Source: Gnetum montanum (taxonomy: Eukaryota; Streptophyta; Gnetopsida; Gnetales; Gnetaceae). Taken from it: a DNA stretch of 62,000 nucleotides. The first letter of the stretch is position 1. Each line of letters starts with the position of its first letter. Location of the stretch: positions 966-62,965 of the forward strand of contig MNCI01017484.1 of the NCBI GenBank assembly GCA_015680685.1, given 5' to 3'. Positions 34,101 through 46,526 of the stretch are shown one piece after another. Under the pieces are notes generated by a model, which was not told the DNA's origin, did no database searches, and saw only the letters and a list, made by a program, of their open reading frames with translations. The position numbers and the translations under genes are program-made.

Positions 34101-35492
34101 ATCAATGAGGATCATCATGTCATTACCATATGTTTAAATATGGTCGAGTTAAGAAATGTAGTTGGCAAGACTTGTGCATTAAACATGCATCTAAAAATTC
34201 AGAAATGATGGTAAATAAATATTGTGACAATGGATCATCCGAACTTGAGATCCCAAGATGGTGTAAGCCAGTTAGTTTGTTGAGATTAGAGTTGAACCAC
34301 ATATCTAGTTGTAGAAAACATGTAGCAAATGCGCTTAAGAAACCATTCATTGAATCCAAGCATGTGCATGGTGACAAGGAAGGCATCCCAAGAAATATTA
34401 TCATAAGCTTTAGCAAGGTTAATTTTGATGTTAATCAAAGGTGATTTTGATGAACCAATGTAAATTTCCATGCATCATAATGATGTCATCAATGATGTGT
34501 ATATGATGGATGAATCTTGTTTGATTATGATTGGTAAGCATGGGGAGGAGCAAGTGGATTTGATTGGCTAATATTTTGATGTAAAATTTTTATAGCATTG
34601 TATAAATATTAATTGATTTGTAGTGTTCTAGGAAATATGAGTATTGCTTCTTTGGGATTAGGGCAATGAGGGTGAACTTCCAAGGTTTGGGGAATAAGCT
34701 AGATTAGGTGATATCCACAAAGGTGTCAATGAGAGTGATGTTTGCAATAGGCAAAAGGAATAGGAAAAATTCATTGGTCCAATTGTTTGGGCCATGAGCT
34801 TTATTCTTGGATGAGGTCAAAATGATCAATTAAAGTTCTTCAAGGCTGAGAGGGTGATCTTGTTGGTATGAAAGCCAAAGATGTTAGTGGATAATAAGAA
34901 CAATGGAAATGGGCATAGTTTCACAAGGCGTGATGGTAAAAATGTTCTGAAAAGAAGAAGAAATGTTTTGAACATGAGTCAAAGTTGCTTTCACTTTTTG
35001 GATGTGGCTTAGTGATGGAAGTACTAGATGTTTTTGTTACCTTGAGTAAGCCAAGTGATCCAAGAATGTTTATGCCAATAGAGTTCTTCAACAACCATGA
35101 GGCTATGCAATTGAGCTTGGAAAGCTTGATATGCAAGGTCAACAAGTTTAATTAAGCTAAGATAAACAATATGCTTGCATAACTAGGGAATGATTTGGGA
35201 TAAAGCAATGTGAAGGTGTTTTTGATGGTTGAGTAGGGAGGGGCAGAGAGTGTGAAGGTAGGTGCTAATAGGTTATTGAGCTTAGCTTATAGTTTGCTAG
35301 GTTGAGAGAATTAAATCCTCAGTATGCAAGAGGGTGAACTAAAGATTTTCAAAGTGGAAGTAGGATGGGATGCATTTGTGTTAAGCAAGCTGAAGAATAA
35401 TGGGGTAGTGATAGTAGAAACTTGATGCTCCAAAGCTAAGGGATGGATAGAGATGTTTAATGAGAGATGAAATGATCCAACATTTATCAATG

Positions 35493-36145
35493 TGAGACTT
35501 TATTTGACCTTCCTATTAGTGGTTGGAATGAAATGGTAAGAAGTCCATTAAAAACATTCAAGTGCTCAAGTAAGTAGGAAAGTACAAAGAGTACTAAGTT
35601 CCCTTGAAGTCACACCCTATTCAAACCTTTGAATCTTTCTCAATTCTAGAAACTACCAAGGTCACAAATTTATTAAAAGTTTCTTAAGGGACCTCAAACT
35701 TCCAGAACAAGAAAAACCATAGAATTTGTGGATGGGTGGATGATGTGGACTCACTACCTATTCCATGAAGAAGAAACAATGACCAAGTCATCAGTAGAAA
35801 AATTCAAAAATAGAACTAGACATTAGCAAACCAAAAACATAATGCACAAACCACCATTAGTAACAGTTATAGCACCGCTATGTCCTGTTGGCAATATAAC
35901 ACTTTTATTAGCAAAAAATTGAAAATCACACTCAAACAAAACAAAGCAAAATACATAAGAAAGTGTAAAATATCCAATAAAGATTTAAACGTACTAACGA
36001 TGGTGTAAAACAAAAAATGGTGTAAAAATAAGAAAAATTTTGAAAATAAAACATTTGTAAAATAAATAAATTGCAAAATAAAAAACATGGAAAAAAAAAT
36101 AGAAAAACTGAGGAGCCATATGGATGATTAGCACAGATGACCATC
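35493..36145. other. Unassigned AT-rich DNA at the place of the missing 3' LTR
   Basis: Lies between the broken L1 relic and the PPT-like CTCCCCCATGACTGAG of the gypsy element. The 3' LTR should be here, but no stretch resembles the 5' LTR at 42394-43336. About 390 bp of block A (8075-8466) is missing in block B at this junction, so a deletion or rearrangement followed insertion. Confidence 0.55.
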
Positions 36146-36179
36146 TCCCCCATGACTGAGTTGGAAGGAAGAGATCCAA

Positions 36180-39100
36180 AAAGTTGAATCTGGTTGTCCA
36201 TCCATTGAGGTATTTGTTGCATTAGCTTTTGGCTTATGGAAAAGCTTCACTTGTTGGATGTTGACAATTTTTTTTTTATTTGGGCTCTTGGATTTGTATA
36301 TGATCATGGCCTCAGAAGAAAAGGTTTCATCAATTATGTAAGGTTCTTTTTACAATGTTTGGAATTTTATTTGTGAGCTACATGTGTGGCATTCCAGTAA
36401 AGAACCTTATCTTCCAGTTCAAATTTCACTTTTTGTATTCTTCAATTATGTCATTGTTTATTGAATTCCTTGTGCACTTCATTCAAAGATAGAACCACCA
36501 ATCAATTTTCATGTAGCCAATTGAGGTTGATCCGTCTTTCTTTGTAGGCTAGACTTAGGTCAAGATTCAGGTCATAGGCTATTGAGAGTGTACAGAGGTT
36601 GGACTGAACTAGAAGTGTTGGAATTTTTTTATACACTATCTCATAGGGAGAGTAGTCAATAGGAAGTTTCCATGTTGAGTGGTAGGGCCAAAGGACATCA
36701 TTAAGTTTTTTTGCTTCAATCCCTCCTATATTTGCTTACGGTTTTTGTTAAGATCTTTGTGATTTCCTGGTTAGTTACCTCTACTTGACCATTAGCTTGG
36801 GGGGTGATAGGGTGTTGTTAATTTATGTTCAACCCCGAAGCATTGCACCAACTTTCTAAAAGTGGTACTTGTAAAATGAGTTTCATTGTCAAAAATCAGT
36901 GCACATGGCATCCCAAACTTGTTTACAATATTTTGTTGTACAAATCTAGTAGCAGTGGATGATGTACAATTGATGATGGCTATTGCTTCTACCCATTTGG
37001 TGTAGTAGTTGACTAATACAATGATATACGCCTTTCCATCAGACATGGGTGTAATGGGACCCATGAAGTCTATGTCCCACATGTCAAAGTGGTCCAGTGG
37101 TTCAATCCACTGTTGAGGACCTTCCATTTGAGCGATCATCCCACCATCTCTTTGATAGTGCCCACAAGATTGAACAAATTGGTGGATGTCCCTAAAAATT
37201 GTAGGCCAACAGTATCCTACCATCAGGATTTTTATGGTTGTCCATCTCCCTACATAGTGGCCTTTACAAGGGCCTTCATGAGCATCTTAAAGAATACACA
37301 ATTGATCCACATCAGGGACATACCAATGAACTAGGCTATCAACACACACCTTGTAAAGATGTCCATGGATTTCTATGAAGTACTTTGCCCAATGAAGAAA
37401 TTGTTGTTTCTTCCTAAAGTCTAGATTTTGTGGCATTTCCTTAGTGAGAAGGTAAGTGAGGATTCCATCATACCATTTTGGTTCAGCAGGAACTTGATCA
37501 TGTATTGCTCCTATAAAGAGGAGTTCGTCTAGAAATTGATCAGAGAGTGGACTCTCCTCCACTTTATTATTCCATCTTAATCAAAAGAGGTGGTCAATGA
37601 CCACATTCTTAGTTCCTTTCCAATCTACCATTGTGAGATCAAATTCCTACAAAATCATGGACCACTGTATGATACGAGGGCTCACTATTGGCTTGTTCAT
37701 TAGAAAGTAGATGGCACTGTGGTCTATATGCACAAATATTTTATAACTAAGGACATGGTGCCTAAACTTTTCAAGAGTATACACCACTACCATTAATACT
37801 TTCTCAGTTGTGGTGTAATTCAATTGTGCACTCATAATGCTTTAGGTTGCACAATGAATGTAATATGGACATTTTTTTATCATCCAACTACATAAGCATA
37901 GCTCCCAAGGAATAATTAGATGCATCTGTCATTATGTGAAATGGTCTAAACTAGTTTGGTGCTCATAGAATTAGTCTCTACAAGCTTTTCCCTTAGTAGT
38001 TGGAATGCATGTTCGCACTCTTTGGTCTAGATGAATAAAGCATCTTTCTTTGTAAGCTTGACCAATGGCTTCGCAATCTTAGAGAAATTCTCTATGAATT
38101 GTTGGTAGTAGCCAATGTGTCCAAGGAATGATTGGACATCTTTAACTGTCTCTGGTTGGCATGTGATTCCTTGGATGACCCTTACTTGCCTAAGTAATTT
38201 TATGCCCCAGTACTATACATTCTTGAACCATTAAATGGCTTTTCTACCAATTAAGCCTAAGGATTGTTTTGATACATCTTTTCAATACTAGGGCTTGCTT
38301 AAATGTAGCCCCATAGGTAGAGAAGTCATCCATGAAAACTTCTACCCTGCTACCAATTTGCTATTGGAAAATACTAAGGACGAGACGTTGAAGTCTTGTA
38401 GGGACATTGCACAAACTAAACGGTATATTACAATATGCAAAAGTCTTCCATGGACTTGTGAATGTTGTCTTGGCCTGATCTTTTGGTGAAATTTAGATTT
38501 GGTTATAGCCACTATAACCATCCAAGAAGCTATAATAGAAATGCTCAAAGATAGTATCCAACACTTGATCCACAAATGGTAATGGGAAATGAGCTTTAAA
38601 TGTTACCATGTTCAATAACCTAAAGTCAATGCAAACCCATCACTTTCCACCTTTCTTTGGCACAATTATGAGTGGGCTAACCCGCTTACTATCCACGATG
38701 GGATAGATGAACCTAGCCTTGAGGAGTTGTTCTATTTCCTCTTTGATGATTTAATTCAGTTTAGGATTTAGCTGCCTTTATGGCTGCTTTCTTGGCTTCA
38801 TGGCTCAGTCGATGTAGATGCGATGTTGGCATATGCTTGGATTGATTCCTGTAAGTTTGGGATATGACTAAGCAAAGGTTGTTGGCCACTTGTTGACAAC
38901 CTGCAACAACTTGTCTTTTTGTTTTGGAGCAAGATTTTCATTGATTATGACCAGCTTACCATTGTTTAAATATGCATACTCTATGCTGGGTAGTGGATTT
39001 TTTAACTCTAGGGGATCCTGTTTAAAATCATCAGGGATTTCTAACTCTCCCCAAAAAATATCATCATCTTCATCATTAGAGAGTTGGTGATGAACTTGTT

Positions 39101-39893
39101 CAAGTTCATCCATGCTTTCAACATAGGTGCATGTCAAGCACTTAGTAGGTTCCATGCATAGTGTGCTACTATCAAAGTCAATTGTAAGCCATTGGGTGCC
39201 TTCTTGTTTTGTGGGTACTATGTACAAGCACCTTTGAATATTTGTTTCATGTGCACATTGATTGCCTGCTTTGAGAAATGTACTTTTGATGGACCATATT
39301 TTTTGCATGCAATTGCACCCACTATTGCTATATGCGATGTATGAAACATGTTTCTTCTCCAACCTTCCAAATTCATTTTCTTTGGAGATTTCCAAGGAGA
39401 GGTCCCTGATGCCCATTCATGCATCAACCATGCTTAACCATGCCCTTCCCATAATGATGGGAAAGTCACCTTTGCAGTTTTCTATCTTGTTTACTAGAAA
39501 ATTAGCATGATAGGACCACCCACTAACTGTGGTCATAATGTCCTTCACTAGTTTCAAAGGGATAGTGATTTATTGATCTACCAATTCTAAATGAATGATG
39601 CTCTTCTAGAGAGGTAGTAGGTTCCAGGCCTTGTACATGTCATGGGAGATGAAATTGACATCGGAACTAGAATTAAGAAGAGCCTTGCATGGCTCATGTC
39701 CAACAATCTGCAAGAAAATAAGAGGACTTCCTGGGTCAAATCTTTTCTTGGAAAGATTGCCAACCTTGATGCAATTGGAACCAATATCAATTAGCATTAT
39801 AGTGTGGATTTGAAGTGGCACTTGGTTTGAAGGGTACTTGAATATATTTGATGTAGAGAATGAGGGTGTTGGAGATACAGGGTGACCAACCAA
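36180..39893 (-). pseudogene. Gypsy pol: protease, RT, RNase H, integrase
   Basis: Makes the enzymes for reverse transcription and integration. On the - strand: protease at about 39600-39893, where the active-site region reads A-L-L-N-S-S-S-D-V-N; the catalytic Asp of D-S/T-G is Asn. After a spacer (39416-38868), RT at about 38860-37900 has F-R-L-L-N, L-D-G-Y-S-G-Y-N-Q-I and an intact F-M-D-D (38325-38336). RNase H is at 37835-37620. Integrase runs from about 37560 to 36500, with C-x-x-C-type zinc region remnants, D-I-D-F-M-G-P, F-D-N-E and G-Q-V-E-V-T-N. A C-terminal tail (K-L-F-H-K-P) reaches about 36180. Several stops and frameshifts, so no full polyprotein. Confidence 0.85.
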
Positions 39894-40399
39894 ATTAGGT
39901 TGTGAGGGTTTGGGAGGACTGTTGGGTCGGAAAAATGGTTATTTCCTAGATTGATTGTCTGAACCACTTGGCTGGAAAGCATATTGCAAATGTACAACCC
40001 TTGTAGCATTATGTTTCTGCAGCTGTGAAGAAATTTTGCCCTGCATGGACAAAATATGAAGTAACTAGGTTGAGGGTAGAGGGATGTGTGTAAACAGATA
40101 CATAGGATGCTAAGGATATAGGGGTTTCCCTCGAGTCGATGGTGAATGAGTTCGATGGTACTCTGGAGGGTAATAGTGATGCTCAAATGAGGTGTGGCTT
40201 GCAAAAATTCTTGAAGAAATAGGTTGCTAAACATAGTACTCGTATGGATCTGGTTGCTTGTAAGGGTACTACTTCCTTGGTGGTGGCATTCCCCATGATT
40301 GTGGTTAGTTACATTGTTGATATTATTCATATGGTTGTTGCAGAGCTCCACTTGGATAGTAAGCCTATTTTTGATGGTGGAACTGCCTTGGATTACCTT

Positions 40400-42243
40400 G
40401 AGGATAAGGCAATTGTCTAGGTGCTTGCCTCCGTGCTAGTTGAGGATTCAATGTGTACACCCCATATTGTTGTAAGTGTGACACCACAGGGCAACATCCC
40501 TTAGGATGTTCATATTAACAAATGTCACAACCAACATCATCGTCAAAGTCTACCTCAACTTCTTCTACAATAATAGCTTTGCCCTTACTTCTTTGGTAGG
40601 CACATTCAGCTTTTGTCTGCCTCCTACTACTACAATCACTATTTTGCTAATTGAATTCTTCAACAATCTTCATAGTAGTTTGGAATTTTTCATCCAAAGG
40701 GTTTCATAATTTTTCAACCTTTGCCAAAATATCAAAAATAGATTTTTGGATGGTCAAGATTTTCCTATTCACCACTTCATCGAGTGGTGACTCCTCCTTA
40801 TTGCAAAATCAGACCTCTCTTTTTGTGATGGAAGGATCCCTATTATATTTTTTTGGCACTTTTTCATTTTTAGAACTCCCCTTCTTCTTGTGCAACCTAT
40901 TCTATCGGCCTTTATATTTGATGAGCTCTTAATTTGGATAATCTTCCCTAGGCATAAACCCAAAGAGTTCTTCTAGTTTTTTCTCTAAGCCCATCTATGA
41001 TGTGTTGGAGTTGTTTTCTTTGAGAATAACCATGGTTAGGGCATTGATGTAAAAGAGAATAGCATCTACCTGTGTCGGCATCCAATTATTCATGTGTTCC
41101 CTATTTCCAACCTTGAATTTTCCTTCTCAAATTAGACACTTTGGAGTATGTCTAGTATTTGTCATTGAATAGCTCAAGCATTGTACTCCATCGATGGACA
41201 TCTCCAAGGACCGGTACCAACTTTCAACTTCTTTAATGAATGTCCTGGGGAATAGCTTGAGTTTTTGCTAATCATTTTCAATGTTCTATAAGGAACAGGC
41301 ATCATGGAAAGCTTGTAGATGTGTCTATGGATCAGAGTTATATTCCCCCTCAAATCTTGGGATTTTGTTTATGTCTAAGTGCTTAATCCAACTATCGTTT
41401 ACATGCCTAGTTGGGATCTTAATTGCCTTTGCAATGTTAAGCATGCTTTGAGTTGCTAGCAAAGGCTCATCATCATCATAATTTTGTTGTCACCGATGAT
41501 ATCCTTGATTACCCCTTTGATTATTGTGGGCATGGTGATTAGTATTATTGCCTCGATGCTCACCCTCATCACAGTTGTTCCTTCCAAGGTGTCTTTCAGA
41601 ATTAGAAGAGGAAAAAGAAGTAGATGCAAATGAAGAGGGGAAAGAGGGAGGGGGATTTCCTCCATCATGAAATCTACCAACTTCCCTTAGGTATCATGGC
41701 CACATTCAATATTTTTCATATCATCTTGATGCTTGTTCGATCCCTTACCTTGATTGCCATCTTTCCTTGAACCTGAATTATGGATTGTAGATTGTAGATT
41801 CAAGGTCACACCCTCATCACCAGTAACAAAGGGTAGAAAATCTTCATGTTGAGAGCCCTCAGAGGCAGGGTTCTCATTGTCATCTTAGTTCAGTAGGAAC
41901 AAGGGATTAGTGAACTGTTTCCCCTTAGCATGTTCATGATGCATCTCCTGATGTTGATCTCACTTGCATTGTGTATCAATGGGATGGTAGTCTCAAGTGT
42001 CACAATGTATTCCTCTTGAAGATCTGAGATGCCTAACTTCTTAAGAGTTTGAAGTAGCATCCTAGGCACAAATCAATCAAGGGGCAATACAATGTTGCCC
42101 TCCATGTCACGCCTTCATAGTTGCTCATCCTGATGTAGGATGAAGCTGAAGTCTGACACATACTCATCTAGATGAGTATATATCACTTTGCACTCTTGTG
42201 GGACTAGTGGTTTTGTATCATTTTGCCAGTTAGAAGAGGACAT
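40400..42243 (-). pseudogene. Gypsy gag
   Basis: Likely start ATG at 42243 (MSSSNWQNDTKPLVPQE), 132 bp after the PBS. Further on come R-M-L-L-Q-T-L-K-K-L-G-I, a K-V-S-N-L-R-R stretch and C-P-N-H-G-Y-S-Q-R-K-Q-L-Q-H-I-I. It is homologous to the gags at 56596 and 20937. In-frame stops occur early, within about 50 codons. Confidence 0.75.
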
Positions 42244-42374
42244 TTTGCAAACAATAAAATATTAATGTGCTCTTGTAGTTATGTTATTTGGTAATGATGT
42301 TGACCTTGGGGGTTCATCCAACAATATTAATAATATCCATTAAACTTAGATAGCACATGTTTCAACAAGCAGAG

Positions 42375-42392
42375 TCCCCAACAATGGCACCA
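42375..42392 (-). other. Primer-binding site, tRNA-Asp type
   Basis: The - strand reads TGGTGCCATTGTTGGGGA, one base inside the LTR. It differs from the tRNA-Asp complement only by C-to-T and G-to-A changes. Confidence 0.85.
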
Positions 42393-42393
42393 A

Positions 42394-43336
42394 TGATGAG
42401 CGGTGAAGGTACCCTTATGCCCAACCATACAAATCATGAAGCATTCACGCACGATCCGATTGAATTCTATGGACTCTCTAGTTTCTAGTGCACTGGTCTT
42501 CTAGGAAGTGAATCTTACCCTAAGGTTGTTCATTGTATTCCCAATTATACTTATGAAGTACAAAGGTATGGTTAAGTGTAATTGAAACATATGATTTTTG
42601 TCATTTTATTTTTTATGTTCTTTAGTGCTTAAAGATAGGGATAAAGTAATTTAATAACTAATTCGATCTAACTAACTAATTGGTCTCTAGCTAATCTTAA
42701 CATAAGCATCTGATCCCACTTTTTGTACATGTTTTGAACCCACGTATCCACTACTAGGTTACCAAGCACTACACTATTGTGCGCACCAAGCAATAACGCT
42801 GCTGGGATTACCAAGCGAATATGTGTTTACGCTCGAAGCAGTCGTACTTATGTACTTAGTCTATTTAGCTTAATTGATTAAAGTCTAATTTAGCTTAATT
42901 TATTTTAATTAATTGAATATTTAATAAAAACAATGAATGCATAAATAAAAAATTTAAGCTATCCAAAATGCTGCAAGGTTTATCAAGAAGCTCATAGTTA
43001 TTGTTGTACACACTGGTGTGGTTCAGGTATAATAGTGCTCGAATAAAGATCCATACACTCAATGACTTTTGTTGCAGGCAATTGGAAAAAATATTCTAAC
43101 TTTCAAATAGCCAATCTATAAGAGCTTTGCTACTACTATGCATTTGATGCCCATAAACATGGTCGGGAGCTTGTATTTATAGTTTTTGCTCTAGGGCTAC
43201 ATCAACAGGGCCCTGTCAACATAGCAAATGTTACATCGATGAGGCAACACCACGTAAATGAAACCTCGTCAATGGGGGCTTGTAGACGAGGCTACATCAA
43301 TGGGGTCCTATCGACATGACACATTGATGCTCATTA
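42394..43336 (-). repeat. 5' LTR of the - strand gypsy element
   Basis: About 943 bp. The left end is TGATGAGC and the right end is CTCATTA (a CTCATCA variant). TATA (CTATAAATAC on the - strand) lies at 43173-43182. Between it and 43336 are G+C-rich direct repeats of the type CATCAAYGGGG. Confidence 0.85.
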
Positions 43337-43925
43337 GTAGGCATAATGGTGAGGAGTACCATTTAGTTTCCTATATGCAAAGGATGTTGAGGTGATTAAC
43401 AAATGCCATGTTTAAAACTTCATGTAACCTACTATGATTATTAAAGCCTTCCACATTTCACATGGTCAAATTCATAAGAAAGGATGTGGGTTGGTATGGT
43501 TTTGTGGGAGGATCTATACCAAGACATCCATAGTGTCATATCCATGGAGCTCGTGGTGATGCTTAGAAGGAGAAGAGCCTAGTGAAGGTGGGAAGAGCAT
43601 GAGACCATTGTTGTGCATGCCATATGTATTGCTCATGATGTCAACCTTATGTAGCAATGATCTTAGGTTAAGATCATTAAATCTTGTATTCTCTTTGGTA
43701 AATTTGTTATTAGAGTCTTTTATGTTAATGTTCATACTAGCTGTGACTATGTTAGAAAATTTAGGGATAAAATTAGTTTATTAATGGCTCATAGAAATAA
43801 TGGTTTCGCAAGATGTATTAAAAAGATTAAAAGGAAGAACAAAATTATATGATATTTGGTATTTTTGCAAATCTTGTATACACGTAAGTATGTTAAGAGC
43901 TAAGAGTTACAAGGCTAAGAATTAA
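43337..43925 (-). mobile_element. L1-like LINE relic, block B copy (5' part with endonuclease start)
   Basis: On the - strand the frame passes from a low-complexity ORF1-like or linker stretch (43735-43514) into N-V-E-G-F-N-N-H and I-L-C-I-x-E-T-K-W, the N-terminal endonuclease motifs of L1. The inserted gypsy element cuts it at 43336. Block A lacks 43436-43925. Confidence 0.6.
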
Positions 43926-44235
43926 ACATGTATTTGTTATAAGTTAAGAAGTGGCATTTCCATCTTTCAATTTTTAACAAAAATCCCAAACACACGGTAT
44001 ATTTGCTGAGTAAGCAAGCTCTTGTCTATGCCTAACTAGCTCCACATCTTGGACAATTTTCATGTCAAATCCAAGATGCAATAAGTCGTGAAGCTTTAGA
44101 GTTCATTCAATGTAGTATAGTAGAGTAGGGCTTGAGAGAAAGAACACGAAATCTCCAACTTTTCGAAGGAAAACTTGTAACTAAATTAAATCTTCTATGG
44201 GGTAGGGAGAAGGGTTGGGCTGGTGAAACGTAATA

Positions 44236-44355
44236 ATAGCTACCCCCAAGACATATAATCAAATTAGAACTTTATAACTTAGTATTGCTCATCAGAATTG
44301 AAGTCATAAATTGGAGTTATAAAACCAAGAGTCTTACCACTAGGGCAACATCTTA
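44236..44355 (-). mobile_element. tRNA-derived SINE, block B copy
   Basis: Counterpart of 8870-8986. The 3' part here keeps CCCCCAAGACATATAATC, closer to the 26445 and 25955 copies. Confidence 0.65.
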
Positions 44356-45150
44356 TTTATGAGATGTGAATTCTATTGGAAAGATTTATTAAAGCTTTTT
44401 ATGTAGTTTTTGTTTCAAGTATTTTTCTTTAGTATAATTTTTTAAAGATTTAAGTGAATTTTCTTTTTTTGTGAATGTAATCAATTATAATCTACTACAA
44501 TGTTCTCTCTATAACTAATGCTTGATTGAATTTGCATTCTATCCTTGATAATTAATTTCTAGTAAAGCTACTAAGTTCATAAACTAGATTAAGGATATTT
44601 TGGATGTGACATGTTGCCATGTCATTTTAATTTCTTTATACACCTCTTCCTAAACCATCCTTGAAGTTTATCATCCAATTTTATGAATAGGTGATGTGTG
44701 TTCAAAGTCAATTATCAGCTTGTAATATAACTTTATGGATAGGTGATGGTATTGTGAGTACATGAAAGTTGAGAATCATTTAAGGTAAGAGAGATTACAA
44801 GTAATTAGGTAGTCATTGTATTAGTGTGAAGCTATAAGGTTTTGTTCAATAACCTATGAATATACATTTATGCTTCTCAATAAATGATCTTTGCACCTCT
44901 TTATTATAAAAATTAAAAGGTTTTAAAAATCAACATTGGTCTATTTAAAATATGGGATTTATGTTTTAAATAACAAATGTATTGGATATTTAAAGAAAGT
45001 GTAAAATAGAGATTACATTAAGAAGCTATTATTTATTCTTACATGAGCATGCTATTGCATCCACTTTTTTGGTTAGCATAAAATCGACACTAGGTGTGAT
45101 CTTAACATTGTTCCATGAGTGTGTGAGCATCAAACTCCCTAAATACAGCA
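44356..45150. other. AT-rich intergenic DNA of block B, no gene seen
   Basis: Aligned with 8987-9799. Confidence 0.55.
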
Positions 45151-45159
45151 TCACAAGGC

Positions 45160-46526
45160 ATATTCCCAGCTCTTAGAGGTCTCTAAGGACCATTTTGATT
45201 CATTATAAGGCTCATGGACTATTCTTAGCAACCTCAGAAAAACTCCAAAATTAGAAATTTTTTAAATATTAGAGGTGATGTGGATTCTGAACTAACTTTT
45301 CTAGAACATCACAAGGAGGGATGTCCTAAAAATAGCTTCATAATACATCTTTTTGGCCTTTGGAGGTGTCCAGAGATCATTTGGGCTCATTCCCCAACAT
45401 TTTGGCTTTGTTTTCGGCAATTTCAAGAAAACATTAGTATTACTACTAAAAACATCATTGTTGGGACCTCAAAACCTCACCAAAAGTGTGTTCTAACATG
45501 TGCCTTGGATTTCCTAGGCTTAGATGGCTCACTGACAATGATTTTAGCATACTATGCTTTAGAAAGAGGTACTATTAAAAATTTTCTTAACATTTTGGGG
45601 ATCAACAATTTTAGTTTAGTATGAAGCATCACTAAGTTTAGGACTTAGCCTAAAACCTATAGAAGTACTTACCATGACTATGCATTATTTTGCACCCTTG
45701 GTTTGCAACATTTCATAGCATTATAGGTCTCTCAGCACTCGCAAGACATCATTACAGCTTTTTATAACATTAATTTTGACTTTTTGGAAGTTAGAATTTT
45801 CAACCTAAAAAATTGTTAAAAATTTTTCTAACTCTAGAACTGATGTTGAAGCTAAGACTAGCATCAGTGTCACCATTAGTGAGACCTGCATTGATACTCC
45901 AAAATAGCATCCTTTAGCAATAACAAGCCTTTGAGATCCCTTTCCTTCATCTCTACAACATCAGTCTAGAGGTCAAACGAGATCCTAGGAACTTAAAAAT
46001 CTAAGTAAAACAACTAAAAATTTTACTTAAGTATGAGCATCAACACTTTTAGAATTCATAAAATGGAACCACTAACCTTTACAATCAACATTTTAGCTCA
46101 TCTTTAAGCTTTCCATATCCCTTGACATTGCTTGGACATCATTTTGGCTCATTTCAATGGTAGTTTGGGTGTCTTGAGAATTTTGGAAGAAGATTCAAAA
46201 AAGTGCTAAATTTTTTTTTGAGTACATAGTTGATGTTGACATTGATGTTAGCATTAGCATCATTAGCACTAGTGATGTTTGATCACAACAACCAAGCCTT
46301 GCATTTGACATCTTCTCCTGGTCCATGGCTTCCCCAACATCATTCGCTATTAATTTGGAGGTTGAAACAAGGTCTAGAATCCATAAAACTAGCACTTGAA
46401 AAAATGATAAAAAAATTTCTAGGTATTAGTGATGCTAACACTAACATTGATGTTAGTGTTAGTGCTAGAGTCACCTCATTGAGTTCACAAAAGCAAGGGT
46501 CAAACTTGCTATTTTTGAATTGAAGG
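45160..46526. repeat. Unclassified interspersed repeat, block B copy
   Basis: Counterpart of 9800-11226. The open stretch at 45280-45624 is not conserved in frame with block A. Confidence 0.5.
46435..46462. repeat. Perfect 13-bp inverted repeat, 2-nt spacer
   Basis: CTAACACTAACAT, TG, ATGTTAGTGTTAG. It is one of several related modules in this repeat. The matching site in block A (about 11135-11165) is imperfect. Confidence 0.92.

Larger units (their letters stand above)
31089..35492 (-). mobile_element. L1-like LINE relic, block B copy (3' part)
   Basis: Counterpart of 3966-8074. On the - strand the RT reads I-N-I-K-I-N-L-A-K-A-Y-D-N-I-S-W-D-A-F (34286-34471), then D-P-L-S-Q-Y-L-F (about 34200-34240). 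The 5' part of the same LINE continues at 43337-43925 beyond an inserted gypsy element. Confidence 0.7.
36146..43336 (-). mobile_element. Ty3/gypsy LTR retrotransposon (Athila/Tat-like), 3' LTR missing
   Basis: Order on the - strand: 5' LTR, tRNA-Asp PBS, gag, protease, RT, RNase H, integrase, PPT-like run. The integrase D-I-D-F-M-G-P and RNase H Q-L-N-Y-T-T-T-E-K style point to the Athila/Tat branch of Ty3/gypsy. It was inserted in the L1 relic of block B; GTAGG follows its right end at 43337-43341. The left end is lost. Same family as the + strand copy at 55573. Confidence 0.85.
27924..46526. repeat. Segmental duplication, block B (RPL18 copy 2 side)
   Basis: Matches 1503-11226 at an initial offset of 26,421 bp. 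It is split by a gypsy element and unassigned DNA at 35493-43336. It ends at 46526, where an LTR starts (block A continues past 11226 into other DNA). Extra DNA relative to block A lies at 30237-31088 and 43436-43925, and a minisatellite is expanded at 32294-32416. Confidence 0.9.

Noticed and set aside
38868-39416. 182-codon - strand open frame as an independent gene
   Set aside because: It is the spacer between protease and RT in the gypsy polyprotein; the + strand element has the same part near 59380-59960.
39797-40351. 184-codon - strand open frame as a separate gene
   Set aside because: It lies between gag and protease of the gypsy element and looks like an out-of-frame stretch of gag/pol.
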